Assembly: GCA_022495995.1 (NCBI GenBank)
Contig: JAFEMH010002343.1
Span: forward strand, 186,001 to 250,000
Length of the DNA stretch: 64,000 bases
DNA from: Adenophora triphylla var. japonica
Taxonomy: Eukaryota; Streptophyta; Magnoliopsida; Asterales; Campanulaceae
Direction: 5' to 3'
Made by a program: the position numbers and the translations under genes. This document shows positions 45,441 to 55,975 of this stretch, one piece after another (position 1 is the first letter of the stretch; every line of letters begins with the position of its first letter). Below the pieces are notes generated by a model. The model saw only the letters and a program-made list of their open reading frames with translations, did not search any database and was not told where the DNA came from.

Positions 45441-46352
45441 CAGATGCGACAAAGTAGATAAGACTAGCCCAAACAAATTCAGGCAAGAGCAAAGCTGTGC
45501 GAGAAAGGCCCTGGCAGTGACCGGACATGATAAGTCCTGATTAAGATCAGGCGACAAAGACCTGGATCGAGACCAGGCGCGTAAGGTAAAATGAGGCGGT
45601 TTTCCGTTTCTCGCATAACCTATCAGAAATAGTTGCCGCTACCTAGAGAGGGATTTGTCTAGTTCAGTCAAGGAATATTTTCCGCCGCGAGATAAGGCCA
45701 CTTAATATTGTCGCATACGACCCTAACAATTGAGTAAGGCTGCCTAAAGACAAGCCTCACTCTTTTGAAGGGAGTAGTATGTATATGGGTAAGTTATGAT
45801 AAAGTCTTCAATAAACTATTGAAGCCAAAATAACGGTAAATTATGGCAAACAATGCGAAAAGGTAAGCAAAAAAGTTATAATATTAAACCAAAGTCGCTA
45901 TATGTATAGCCTCCATTTAAATAAACAATCGGAGACAAACAGTTTTCAAAGTCGCCCAAGATTTTAAGCACGAGTATGATGAAGAGCAGTATGATAAGTC
46001 AGGAATCGTAATAGAGTAAGGCTGCCTAAAGAAAGCCACACTCTTTTGAAGGGAGTAGTATGTATACAGATAAATTAGGTAAAGTAAATCTTTGATGAAC
46101 TATCAAAGCAAAAAATAGCAAAATGACAAAAAGGCGGGATAAAGCATAGATATAAAGTCGCAAACCGCGACATCCAAAAGATTGTTAAAAGTTGTCCAGA
46201 CATAGAAATCGCATCCCGCGGCTTCGCAAAAAGTGAGCAGTCAATGTCAAGTCGCAAACCGCGACATCCAAAGTAAAAGCAGTAAAGACAGGAAAGTAAA
46301 TTGTTTAGTACAGACCAAGGCAAATAAATATTGTTTCAGAAAAACAAATTGT
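45441..46352 (+). other. Non-coding spacer of element C with dispersed duplications
   Basis: No protein. AAGGCTGCCTAAAG with a following CTCTTTTGAAGGGAGTAGTA occurs twice (about 45737 and 46019), and GTCGCAAACCGCGACATCCA twice (about 46157 and 46251). Confidence 0.5.
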
Positions 46353-49267
46353 TCAAGAAGCGGGATTGTCTTGATTGTCGCCGGAGATAGCTGGGGAAGT
46401 TGGTGCGGCTTGAGCATCTAATGCAGCTTGGGCGGCTTCCCTAGCTTGCCTATGAGCTTCTGCTTTCTCGCTAATCAGGTCGGTCCAGAGGGTTAACACA
46501 TCGGGATTGGCCAAGGCTGGAATATTCCAAACAGGTTTACCAAGAAGTTTATCTTCAGCGGCTAGTTCTGCGAGCTCATTTTTATCGTACGGTACCAAGC
46601 TATGACCCAAGCGACTAAAATCACTAAACATGGTTTCGGAACCCCATTTAGCAATCAAGTCATGGGTGATAGCTGGAATGTCGCCAGAACTTGCCGCTGC
46701 GGCACGCATGCATTGAATGAGAGCTTTGTCGTATAAATCCATCGCCTCTGCCTCAGCTTTGTTTTTGTTTTCAGTAATGGTAGCTTGGAGTTCTGCGATC
46801 ACAGTTTTGTTGTCAAGATTACTCTTTACAGAGGCCGCCAAATCCGCCGCTAAAAGCTTATGCTGCTCTTCAAATTTGATTTTTTGTGCCTCCATCTCGC
46901 GGCGGAGATCTTTCTCAACTTGGGCAAGCTTAGTTTTTTCTTCTTGGAGAGCGGCAATGTATTGCTCACGATCCTGGAATTTTTTCTTAATTTTATCCCG
47001 CTCAGACCTATCCCGCTTCAGATCTTGTTCGCGGCTTTCCAACTCAATGTAAGCTTTGCTGCAACCGTTCCTTAACCCATAAAGTATGCTCGAAATTCGT
47101 GAAAGGACGAAGTTAAGGTAAAATTGAAATAAAATGGAAAGGAAGTGGCAAAGTATTACTCACCCCTGCAAGATGAAAGCCCGCGTCGTTGGCGGCATAG
47201 TCCTCATTGAGGCCTTCATACTCTCTAACCCGCTGAGGAACACATGAGCACTGGATGATGCCGCCTCCGAGTATATTATAATCTTGGTTGGCAGACCGGA
47301 GATCTAGATTGGGGAGGTCGGGGACTTCACCAATCTCGGTGCTCAGAGCTAGAAGACTAGCATGGTCAGTAGGCATTTTGAAGCCCGCCGTCAACCAACT
47401 AGCGAGCTTGGTCTCAGAGGGTCCAGCATCGACAGAAAGGTGGCCGGTATGCTCGGAGGGTTCGTCATCGGTTGCGCAAGATCTCTTATGAGGGCGGGAA
47501 GAAGGACTTTGTAAATCACCAGTGGATTCGGTGGTCGCAGCGACATTGCTGGTTAAAGGTTCAGTTCTTGAAACATTCAGAGCCTCGAGATCAGCTTCGT
47601 CCTCCAAGTGGAGGTCAGATCCCCGAGATGGAGTCTTGGTCTTGGGCGGTTTTCGGGACTTGGCGGCAACAGCTTTCCCAGCAGCCTTTTCGGCGGCAGC
47701 AGCGACCCGTTCGCGGGCAATAGCATCTGAATCATCTCCATGAGCTGAGGTAGGTATGACCTTCTCTGTAGTTTGACTAAGGGCTGCTTGTCGGGTTTCG
47801 ACCAACCTTCTGCGGCGGCCATCCATGTTAGAAAGAGCATCACGGCGCTGAGCTAGCGACATATTCCTGAACTCTGCGAAAAGAAAAAGATAATTATCAT
47901 AATAGCTGGAAGAGACATTTTAAGTGAAGGGAATAAACAAAAAGGAGTTAGAGGTGAGAATTCATACTGTATACTTCATACATAGCTCTACAGAAATAAT
48001 CATCTCGCTGGCATGGTTCACATTCTGAGCCGAAGCAGTCTTTAGAATGGAGGTCCCAACAGGGACAAGGAGTATGAATGATTGTCACGCGGGATTCATC
48101 AGTCGGGAAAGAGAAATCGGGGAAGCCAGATTCCAGCAGAAGAGCTGGATTGGAAAGAATTTCTCTCCACAAAAACAGGGCTAGGCCGGTATCTGACGCC
48201 TCGGCAAGGACTTGGAGGATTCGTTCCTTTAGGCGAGAATCCCCAGAGATCAAGGCCTTCTTGGTTTCAATTTTTGGGTTAATCTCTCTTAAGTCGCCAC
48301 CACTATGTGACCAACCAATGCGAGATGTTATTAGAAGCGGCTTGGATTGCCAGTTGTGCACTTTGCCGGGAAGGGGAGTGAGGATCTTGGTTTTTCCATA
48401 TTTTATGGACAAACGTTTCTCAGTAATACCTTCTCGCTGAGAGACGGAGGTATAGCCATCGAAAAAATGAACAAATAGGGGGAGAGAAGGCTCATGTTTT
48501 AGGGCCCTACATATGACAATGTAACTGACCAAGACTCGGAAAACATTGAGATGAAGGTCTACAATGGCGGCTTGAGCTTGGTGGAGGAAGGCGGAAATAA
48601 ATGGGTCCAGGGGGAGTCTAAGCCTGGCCTCAAATTGCGAGACATACGCGATAACCCCATCTGTCCGTTGTCGCATTACGGCAAGGTTTTCGTCATCGTG
48701 GTACGGCTCGATGCGATAAATGTTGTGATTAATGCCAAATTTTGTATGTAAAGGGGTTTGAAGGTTAGAAGAAGAAGTACTGGTTGTCGCAATGGCGGCA
48801 ACATTTGGTTGTTCAGAAGAAACTTGGGCTTGAGACGATGCCCCCCCGACAAGAGAATCTGAAACGTCATGACTGGAATAAGAGTTGGAAGAAGACATGT
48901 CGCTTTCCTCGCTGGAACTGGATAGAACCTGTTTAGAGAAGCGACGACTACGTAAATCGGGAGCCGCGGGATAGGTAGTATCAGAGAAATCAGATTCAAA
49001 GCGGGAATGGTAGAAAGATCAAATGTGCGAGCATAGTTCAAATGTGTTATGGAAGGTTTGCATTGGGGCAGACTTAGGCAAAAAGGGGGGACCCCTAATC
49101 TCTAAAGTGCTAAGAATGGCGGCTTCAGCGTCATGTCGCATGAGCATAAAATTAAGATCCTCGCGCGGGATCCTAGCCCATGTCCCCACTTCAACCCTAT
49201 AATATCCCCCCGTGTTTAAACTTTGGCCAAATCTGATGGCACGAGTACAACATTTGGTTCTCGCCAT
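46353..49267 (-). pseudogene. Antisense accessory gene of element C: gypsy-type putative transposase domain, intron-bearing
   Basis: Lies antisense between pol and the 3' LTR. Frames: 49267-49019 (start MARTKCCTRAIRFGQSLNTG), 48898-47948, 47862-47113 and 47042-46353. The second contains TDGVIAYVSQFEARLRLPLD and PFISAFLHQAQ, which match the 'putative gypsy type transposon' domain found in plant accessory ORFs; a Cys-rich segment (CPCWDLHSKDCFGSECEPC) follows. The third is Lys/Ala-rich and the last is a long coiled coil starting MESREQDLKRDRSERDKIKK. Probable introns (about 47955-47878 and 47163-47050) have GT...AG ends in this strand. One frameshift near 49020 separates the first two frames. 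The function is unknown; despite the Pfam-style name there is no evidence of transposase activity. The whole may be one spliced protein of about 800 residues. Confidence 0.6.
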
Positions 49268-49910
49268 AGTGCGAGATAATAAAATCAAAGAAAAAAGCGG
49301 GAATTAAAGAAGATGCGAGAAATCAAGTAAAATACCTGGAAAATTGGAGAAACAGACGGAAATGATGAACTGGCCGGAAATTGGCCGGAATCTTCAAGGA
49401 AATAGAGAAGATGATCAAGAAGGCACCCAGAAAGCTCTAAATCGAAGAACGGTGACCGTAATAATGTGTATCTCAAAGAAACAAGGAAGAAAAACGGAGA
49501 AATCTGTGAAAAATAGGGGTTTTCTCAGAATCGGTTCGCCGGAAAATAGAGAGAAAATGGAGGATGGAGTAACTGGAAAGTGAAAAATGTGAGATTGGGG
49601 ACTGACCTTAGCACTGTAAAGACGAAGAGATGTTGTGGAGACGAAAGGGCGTTCGAAGTTTCCTAGGAAAAAATGACGATTCGAAATTTTGAAATTCCCT
49701 CTCCTTTAATGTGGTTATTTAAAGAGAAGCACGAAAATCAAGACGCCGTATGGTTCTGACGGACCGTCATGGCCCTTCAACCCTAGATTGACACGTGGTA
49801 GCATACGTGTTATTAAAAATCCTGATCTCGCCGTGGAAACGGCGGCGAGATTGTGATCCCGCGCCACCTGATGAATTTCTCGCCTGGATCATGAATAATC
49901 CAGGTCTCGA
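49268..49910 (-). promoter_or_regulatory. Upstream region of the antisense gene of element C
   Basis: Non-coding on both strands apart from short frames. Presumably holds the promoter of the minus-strand accessory gene. A minus-strand AAATAACCACATTAAAGGAG at about 49700-49730 is AT-rich but no clear TATA box is seen. Confidence 0.35.
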
Positions 49911-49923
49911 CATTGGGGGCTTC
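49911..49923 (+). other. Polypurine tract of element C
   Basis: ATTGGGGGCTTC directly before the LTR start TGATGCG; same form as the Tat-A PPT. Confidence 0.65.
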
Positions 49924-50615
49924 TGATGCGATAGTGAAAATAGGATTGGGCCCAAGTGGGCAAGTGGGCCCAACCTCCCTTAATGGGCCTAATAAGTAAA
50001 GATAGGGGCCCAGGGGCGGGAACACGTAACATGAGATAAGATCATCCCGCCTTGTGGCATGAGAGAGTAAGATGAGATCGGCACCCTGGAGAAGTGGATG
50101 AGTGACGGAAATCCTATAGCGGGAAGCCGCTCGGCCGACATAGCTAAGGTAGGTTGCGTGGTGGACATGGCCACTTGGTGGACGATTGTCGTCCGCGGCT
50201 TCTGCCACCCTTAATCCCGCCCCGATATAAAACCTGTGACTGTAGCTTGATTTGACAAGGTGAACAGTGAAAACCCACTAAGCTGAAGGTGGTTGAGGAC
50301 CCTTGGTGGATGATTGACAAGTGTCCCCCATGTGCAAGTCACATGGGGGCTTGGGGGGTATAAAATAGAGATATTGTTCATTTGCATGGTAGGTCTTTCT
50401 CTCTCCTCTCTAAACTTTATCTCTCTAGGTTTTCTCCATTGTTATCTTTTGTTTGAGCTACTAATCTTACTCTCACACCGGATGGGGTTCGCCGGAGCCA
50501 CCCTCGACCTAGTTGACGTGTGCGCCCGTGTGTAGGAGGCCGACCAGAAGAGGAGACAGCCGGAGTATTCTGCCAACTTCAGATCCTGTGCAACCATAGA
50601 TTTTTCATGGCAGCA
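49924..50615 (+). repeat. 3' LTR of Tat element C
   Basis: Starts TGATGCGATAG after a PPT and probably ends CATGGCAGCA. It contains a TATA box (TATAAAATAG at 50359-50368). It is unlike LTR B, so B and C are different elements and the 5' LTR of C is lost. The 3' border is inferred. Confidence 0.65.
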
Positions 50616-51162
50616 TCAAATCTACAGACAAATTAATTGAATTGCCTCTGTTTGATTATTAATATAGGATGTTGGCTTTCGAATTTATATATAAAGAGGA
50701 ACTGCTTTTTTCTTTTTCTTATGAAATTGAAATCTACAGACAAATTAATTGAATTGCCTCTGTTTGATTATTAATATAGAATGTTGGCTTCCGAATGCAG
50801 GAAGATGACGGCTTCCCTTTCTACAAGAGTCGCAGAGGTATTGTTATATCGGTTGACGACATGCTTTAAGATAACCCATTTTTTCTATTAGTTAGAAAAA
50901 AATTGATTTTTCACAAAATCATCTCTTTATAAAGTTTTATCATTAAAAGTTAATCTTTTATAGTGTTACTTATAAAGTAATTTGCATCATGTAATAATAT
51001 TTCAAACTATTGTTTTGACTGTTTGCATAGCCCCAAATTCAGCCACTGGATGAGCCTAAATGTTTTAAGCCAAGGACAACTTCAGCCATGGTACTAAACC
51101 ACATGTATAGAATCAAAGTTTGATATCTATATAAGGGGCTCTATAGAATCAAAGTTTGATAT
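50616..51162. other. AT-rich DNA with a tandem duplication
   Basis: A segment of about 60 bp beginning AATCTACAGACAAATTAATT occurs twice (about 50618 and 50729). After the second copy lies a short exon-like stretch ending GTCGCAGAGGTATTG. A 37 bp unit with AATCAAAGTTTGATATCTAT occurs twice at 51107-51178. No gene recognised. Confidence 0.5.
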
Positions 51163-51309
51163 CTATATAAGGGGCTCTGGAGTATGAGAGTGCTGTCCTT
51201 GATTGCATAGGGCGCGTGCGATTTACCTCCCGATCTTTTGTGGGCCTGATTCTGGTGGTCAGGGATTAATCCTAAAGTTCTGGGAACCCAGTATCAAAAA
51301 AAAAAAAAA
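51163..51309 (+). mobile_element. 5'-truncated tRNA-derived SINE
   Basis: Contains TGCGATTTACCTCCC and GGTGGTCAGGGATTAATCC, then a poly(A) of about 14. The complement of the first motif (GGAGGTAAATCGC) is in the SINEs at 58881 and 62960. Flanked by AGTTTGATATCTATA on both sides, a target-site duplication. Confidence 0.7.
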
Positions 51310-51998
51310 GTTTGATATCTATAGATCATCATTCACAAGATATTAAATTGTAATTTCCAACAATAATTATCAAATTTATGTATCAAAGCAATTTTTAACA
51401 TTTATAAATTTTATTAATACCTGTAATATATTTAATAAATATCACATTTTTCATTTTGATTCATTCCAAATTAAATTTCGTTCACACCGGCTTACACTCT
51501 ATATTTAATTTACCAATATATTTTTTAAATAACAATTTGATGTTAAAAAATTAATAATATACATTATTAAAATAATATTTTTATTAACATTATTAGAAAA
51601 AATTGTTTAATTTATTTTTTACTTAATTGCACGATTTTGAAAAATTAAACAATCATAAATAAATGTCAAATTAAGACAATTTAAAACATTACATTCATGA
51701 AAAATTTAAAAACTAAAATACAAAGTCGTTTTGAAATAAACAAAATTGTTTTTAAATAAAATGATGCATACGATCTCAAGGGTTTTTCTTTGCATATATA
51801 TGCTCAATTAGGTATGCTTTCATTTATAAGAAAAAAAGTGAAAGAACATTTTTTTGATATTTTGAAATAAACAAAGTTGCTTGGCGCAAGTGAAAACTTA
51901 AATATATAAAATATTATTATTGTGTCAAATAAATACAATAATAAAATATTACAATCAATTTTAATAGTAAAATATTAAAATTATGTCAAATATTACAA
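51310..51998. other. AT-rich intergenic DNA
   Basis: Very AT-rich, no coding potential, no clear repeat. Confidence 0.5.
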
Positions 51999-52286
51999 AA
52001 CTCGATTCCATTATAGAAAAAGTGATAACTTCACTTTTTGCCAAAACGGGTATCCCGTTAAAAGCTTCACCTTTTCTAAAATAGCAAAGAATCTTTACTA
52101 TTTCCCCACTAATTCTCTCTCCTACTTTACTTTTATACTCACAACACTTTTCAAATTTACTATTCTCTTCACTCATTCTCTCTCCTATTTTACTTTTATA
52201 CTCACAACACTTTCTCCACTATCCTTTTTCCTTAATTTGCATGCCCAGCTCAAAATGATGAAGTTATCAATAGAACGGAGGGAGTA
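51999..52286. mobile_element. Degenerate Stowaway-like MITE
   Basis: The right end (ACGGAGGGAGTA) is typical and the left (ACTCGATTCCATTATAG) is diverged. Inner inverted repeats GATAACTTCA and TGAAGTTATC confirm the pairing. ACTCATTCTCTCTCC-type repeats inside resemble other MITEs here. Confidence 0.6.
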
Positions 52287-53037
52287 CATTATATCTCGAA
52301 AGTGTTTTCATTCATGAATACTTTCTTGAAATGAAAGAAAATTTTCTTTAATAATGGCCATGAACGAAATTTGAGTTGTCATTAATTATCATGAACCAAA
52401 ATTGATTCCCCAAATTGCAAATTGCAAAGGATGAAACAATTAATGAATCATGTTCTAAGTGAAATATTTAAGGTACAACTAACTGAATGAATGGGGAAGA
52501 ACTACCCTCCCTGCACTTTCCCTTTCCAGTAGGTGTTACTGTAAATTTTCAGTTAAACAGTTGTAATTACGGCTTCACCCAACAAACAATTCAAAATTTC
52601 CTTGGATTCCACCGGTCACCCACCTCCTCCTCCCCTAACGTGCAGCCCACGACGTGTCTCTCATTTATTAGCTATCCATATCTGTAATGATTCCCGTAAT
52701 CCTCTTAACTCCATCCATCCCCGTCGTATCGCAACCTCCAGATCTTTCCAACGGAATCTCTTTTCAACGGAGTCTGGACCACCAAAATAACCGCCTCTTT
52801 CAATCTCCACCGTCCGATTAAATCCACCCAACTTTTTAGCCACTCCATCTCAACAAATTTTAGAGAGAGAAAATTAGAGAGAGAGAAAGCTCACTTGAGT
52901 CTCCATTGATCACACTTCAGACACCTTCACCTACACTTCAATCGCGGACATGTATCTACATTTTTTTATATAAACACGCAAAGCTATAGATACAGATTTT
53001 TTTTTATATATACATATATATATAGAGAGAGAGAGAG
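52287..53037 (+). promoter_or_regulatory. Upstream region of the KRP gene
   Basis: Intergenic DNA leading to the gene. TATA-like TTTTTTTATATAAAC at about 52965-52978 and a GA microsatellite (53024-53037) precede the coding region; the transcription start is probably around 52900-53010. Confidence 0.45.
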
Positions 53038-53055
53038 ATGGAGGAGTATATATAG
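53038..53055 (+). other. Mini upstream ORF in the probable KRP leader
   Basis: ATG GAG GAG TAT ATA TAG, five codons plus stop, ending 34 bases before the main ATG. It could lower translation of the main ORF if within the transcript; transcript start is not known. Confidence 0.4.
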
Positions 53056-53089
53056 GAAGAGATACGAAAGAATTGGAGAAGTTACGGTG

Positions 53090-54089
53090 ATGGATGGTCC
53101 CTCAGATGGAGCTCTGAATGAAGATATGGAGGTTACGAGCTCTGATTCATGCATCAAGAGAAGGAAGCTCGATTCTCCTCAGACTATAAATTCTCGTCCG
53201 TCGAATCTTCAGCTGGAAATTGAGTGCCGTCGCGTTTTGAATTGCTCGCTTTCGCCGGCTGTATCCGGAAATTCCGATCACGATGAGTCAACTCTTTGTT
53301 CCAGCAATGCTTCCAGCGACGTCGTGAAAGACAGCAACCGAACGTCAGATCTGAAGGTGAAATGCAAAATTCGGATACTCTTCAAGCTAGTAAATAAGTT
53401 TTCGTATTTTCATGAGCTTTCAGACTTAGGTTATATGGATTGTAATTTTGAATTTTCCATATTGCAGGAGGAAAGTTTAGTAACGGACATATCCAAGTTA
53501 AGCAAGAACAGTTTCAGGTAAATTTAAGACACTTTATATTTATTAATTGATCTTCATAGCTTGAAGGATTGATTTATCCATCCGTTAGCTATCTCTTCAG
53601 TTCTCCGGAAACGGAAACATATAGAAAAATGGTTCACCGTTTCATCTTCTTCTGTATCTATGTATTTGAAGATGTATATATATGACCTACTCTCCGCTTT
53701 CGAAATTTACGCTGTTTTCATTTCTTTAATGCAGTAGAGAGACGACTCCATCCAGTGAGGTTTCCGTAGATTCAGAAAGAATGGAGCCCTCAACGCCAAG
53801 GAAAAAGCCTGCATCCGCTAGTCCGTGCTGTAAGCAGGCGGCACCGTCCAAAATTCCATCAGCAATGGAGATTGAAGAGTTTTTCTCTGTAGCCGAAAAG
53901 TACGAACAAAAGCGATTCGCAGATAAGTAAGTGTGTTGCATGTTAAGTACAACTCAATTTAGACTTAGGCATAATCATAAATGGCATAACCGGCCGCCAT
54001 GATCAATTTGTTGCTTCAGGTACAACTACGATATAGTGAAGGATGTGCCATTGGAAGGAAAGTACCAGTGGGTTAAGTTAAAGCCATGA
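53090..54089 (+). CDS. KRP: Cyclin-dependent kinase inhibitor, KRP/ICK family, four exons
   Basis: Kip-related protein that binds cyclin D/CDKA complexes and restrains the cell cycle in the nucleus. Exons 53090-53356, 53468-53517, 53735-53926 and 54020-54089 join with GT-AG borders and matching phases into about 192 residues, a usual KRP length. The C-terminal CDK/cyclin-binding region is unmistakable: EIEEFFSVAEKYEQKRFADK, then YNYDIVKDVPLEGKYQWVKL. The second conserved motif SRETTPSSEV spans the exon 2/3 junction. KRRK at 23-26 is a likely nuclear localisation signal; the N-terminus is otherwise Ser-rich and variable, as in the family. The ATG at 53090 is the first in frame; a five-codon uORF lies just upstream. 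No lesion is visible, so the gene looks functional. Which KRP paralogue it is cannot be told from the motifs alone. Confidence 0.95.
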
Positions 54090-54863
54090 TGTGGAAGCAA
54101 GCATTGCTAATCTGACATGAGAACTCAGAAATCTCTTCTTGTTCTTCAGCTAATTTTTTTTTCAACTTCTTTTTTTTTTTAATATAAATAGTTCAAATTA
54201 TCGTACTCAATATTTACACTCTGAAGAAGCTTCTTCTGCAGCATCCCTTTCTACATTGACATTGATCATTATTTACATATCTAAATTCTTGAGTTTTTTT
54301 GTGGCCTGCACTTGTACAGTGACAGTCAATTATTTACTCCTGTGATAGTTTGGCTAACCTCTATTTTTAGTCATTGAGATAAGGGCTTGCATCTCTAGCG
54401 AAATGTAATTTTGAAATTTCACGGCTGGTCTTTCATCTAAAATCAAAAAACAGTCTAAATTGCGATGAAATAATTTAAATTACTGAAGCATCTAAGCTGA
54501 CCCACAATCCAATTGCACCCGCCCCACTTTCGTTTTTGTTTTTGTCGTGTCAATTGTTAGTTTTGCTAAATTTTTTCAATAGTCCACTCAAGATGATTTG
54601 ATTCCATTTGGAGGTCTACAAGTCATGTCATGCTTTGAGCATGAGAGCATCTAATTCCATTTCAGCACAAAACATTTTAGCATGAATGCTGCGTTGTCGG
54701 ATCCGATTTGAGGGGTGGAGAAATGTAATGTTGATGTTAATGGTGTAACAAACTAACGTAGGCAGCTATGATTACTGGACCGGCCTACAGCAATAAATTC
54801 ATCTTACTTGTTATGGCAACCTTATTGGTTATTTTAACAGTTCTATACAAGAGCTCTAAATCA
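54090..54863. other. KRP 3' flank and possible start of a copia LTR
   Basis: Probable 3' UTR followed by AT-rich intergenic DNA. The copia LTR ending at 55412 may start near 54811 (TGTTATGGCAACC) but I found no partner to prove it. Confidence 0.35.
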
Positions 54864-54880
54864 GGATGGACCTCCAACTT

Positions 54881-55116
54881 TTTTTTTTTTTTTTTTTTCG
54901 AGGCTTGACCATCTCGAGTCAAGCCCTTTTTTTTTGTGTAAGTCAATTTACTAACAAGTCTCTCAATTCTCTAAAATTCCCTTAAACCCCCTCCAGAGGC
55001 GCCTAATATTAACTAGGGAGGGATAATCATTTGCTCTAACCGCTGGGAGGAGTCGAACCCAGGACCTCCGTGTTGGTGTCCCAGTGCTCTGGCCATCAGG
55101 TCAAGTCCTGATGGTT
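54881..55116 (-). mobile_element. tRNA-derived SINE (minus strand) with target-site duplication
   Basis: On the minus strand it opens with an A-box-like TGGCCAGAGCACTGGG and a perfect B box GGTTCGACTCC, and ends in poly(A) (T-run at 54881-54899). GGATGGACCTCCAACTT at 54864-54880 is repeated as GGATGGACCCAACTT at 55117-55131, a two-base-shorter TSD. Confidence 0.82.
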
Positions 55117-55412
55117 GGATGGACCCAACTTGAAAGCAATAACCGTGTATAGACTAAATCTTTGTAAATATTTTCATGTATCTTGTGCATATCTTTTCCA
55201 TGTAACCTCTTTCTTAAATTTAGGTGATTGATTAGGATAGACTTGTATATGATATATCCTCCTAGAATAGAGCAATTATAATCAATATAAAAGATACATC
55301 AAAAACTCATAAGTGGGTTTCTTTCTTCTCATCCGTGTCTCTCTCTCTCTCTTCCCTCTTGTCCGCCTCTTTCTTCTTCTCTTTTATTTTGTGCAGTTGG
55401 TTACTTCGTTCA
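55117..55412 (+). repeat. 3' part of a copia LTR
   Basis: Ends CTTCGTTCA immediately before a PBS of the initiator-Met-tRNA type. It includes a TATA-like AATATAAAAG near 55283 and TC-rich DNA. Its left border is interrupted by the SINE. Confidence 0.5.
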
Positions 55413-55424
55413 TGGTATCAGCAT
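55413..55424 (+). other. Copia primer-binding site
   Basis: TGGTATCAGCAT, close to the TGGTATCAGAGC complement of the initiator methionine tRNA used by plant copia elements. Confidence 0.65.
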
Positions 55425-55428
55425 AGCC

Positions 55429-55975
55429 ATGGGTGACGAGTCTTCAACAACGGAAATAGGCACCATGGCTACAAACGGTTCAGGGTAAGGTAATTCAAAT
55501 AATCAATGTTCAATCATACATGGGTCATTGTAGATTGTCAAATGAGAACTACCAAAATTGGAGCTCGCTTTTTCTTTCGATGCTAGAAATTCATTCCCTA
55601 ACCCATGTCGTCTCCGACAAAATTCCTCCCACCCGTATCATTCCACCCGCTACTACCAACAGTCCGGCCTATGGGGCCTTTCCATACCTCTCTGTTTGTC
55701 CTAGGTTGGATTAAAGCCACGGTTACCTCTGACGTTCAACCCCATGTCAATCCCTGTAGCACCGCCCCAGAAGTATGGGATCTCTTAGCCAAAGAGTTTG
55801 GGGTGGCGTCAACCATACACATCCAAAAGCTCCAAGAGGAGCTTCGTGATCTTACTCTCTCTCTCTCTCTGGGTAGGGTATGACCATTCAAGCATATATT
55901 CTCCATGCTAAATCTCTCTCTCATTCTCTTTCTCGGGTCGGGGAGGCGGTCTCAACTCAAACTCTTTGTAGTAGG
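55429..55975 (+). pseudogene. Ty1/copia gag fragment
   Basis: Begins at an ATG just after the PBS (MGDESSTTEIGTMATNGSG), then reads in shifting frames NENYQNWSSLFLSMLEIHSL, APEVWDLLAKEFGVA and IQKLQEELRDLTLSL, the usual order in plant copia gag. Stops and frameshifts are present. It is cut at 55975 by the Tat-A-family LTR. Confidence 0.75.

Noticed and set aside
45149..45528. Repetitive minus-strand ORFs with a ten-residue repeat
   Set aside because: A direct product of the 30 bp tandem array; 30 is a multiple of three, so no stop arises.
54881..55116. tRNA gene suggested by A- and B-box-like sequence
   Set aside because: The B box is perfect but no cloverleaf forms, and poly(A) plus a target-site duplication show it is a SINE. 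The same holds for 58881-59252 and 62960-63345.
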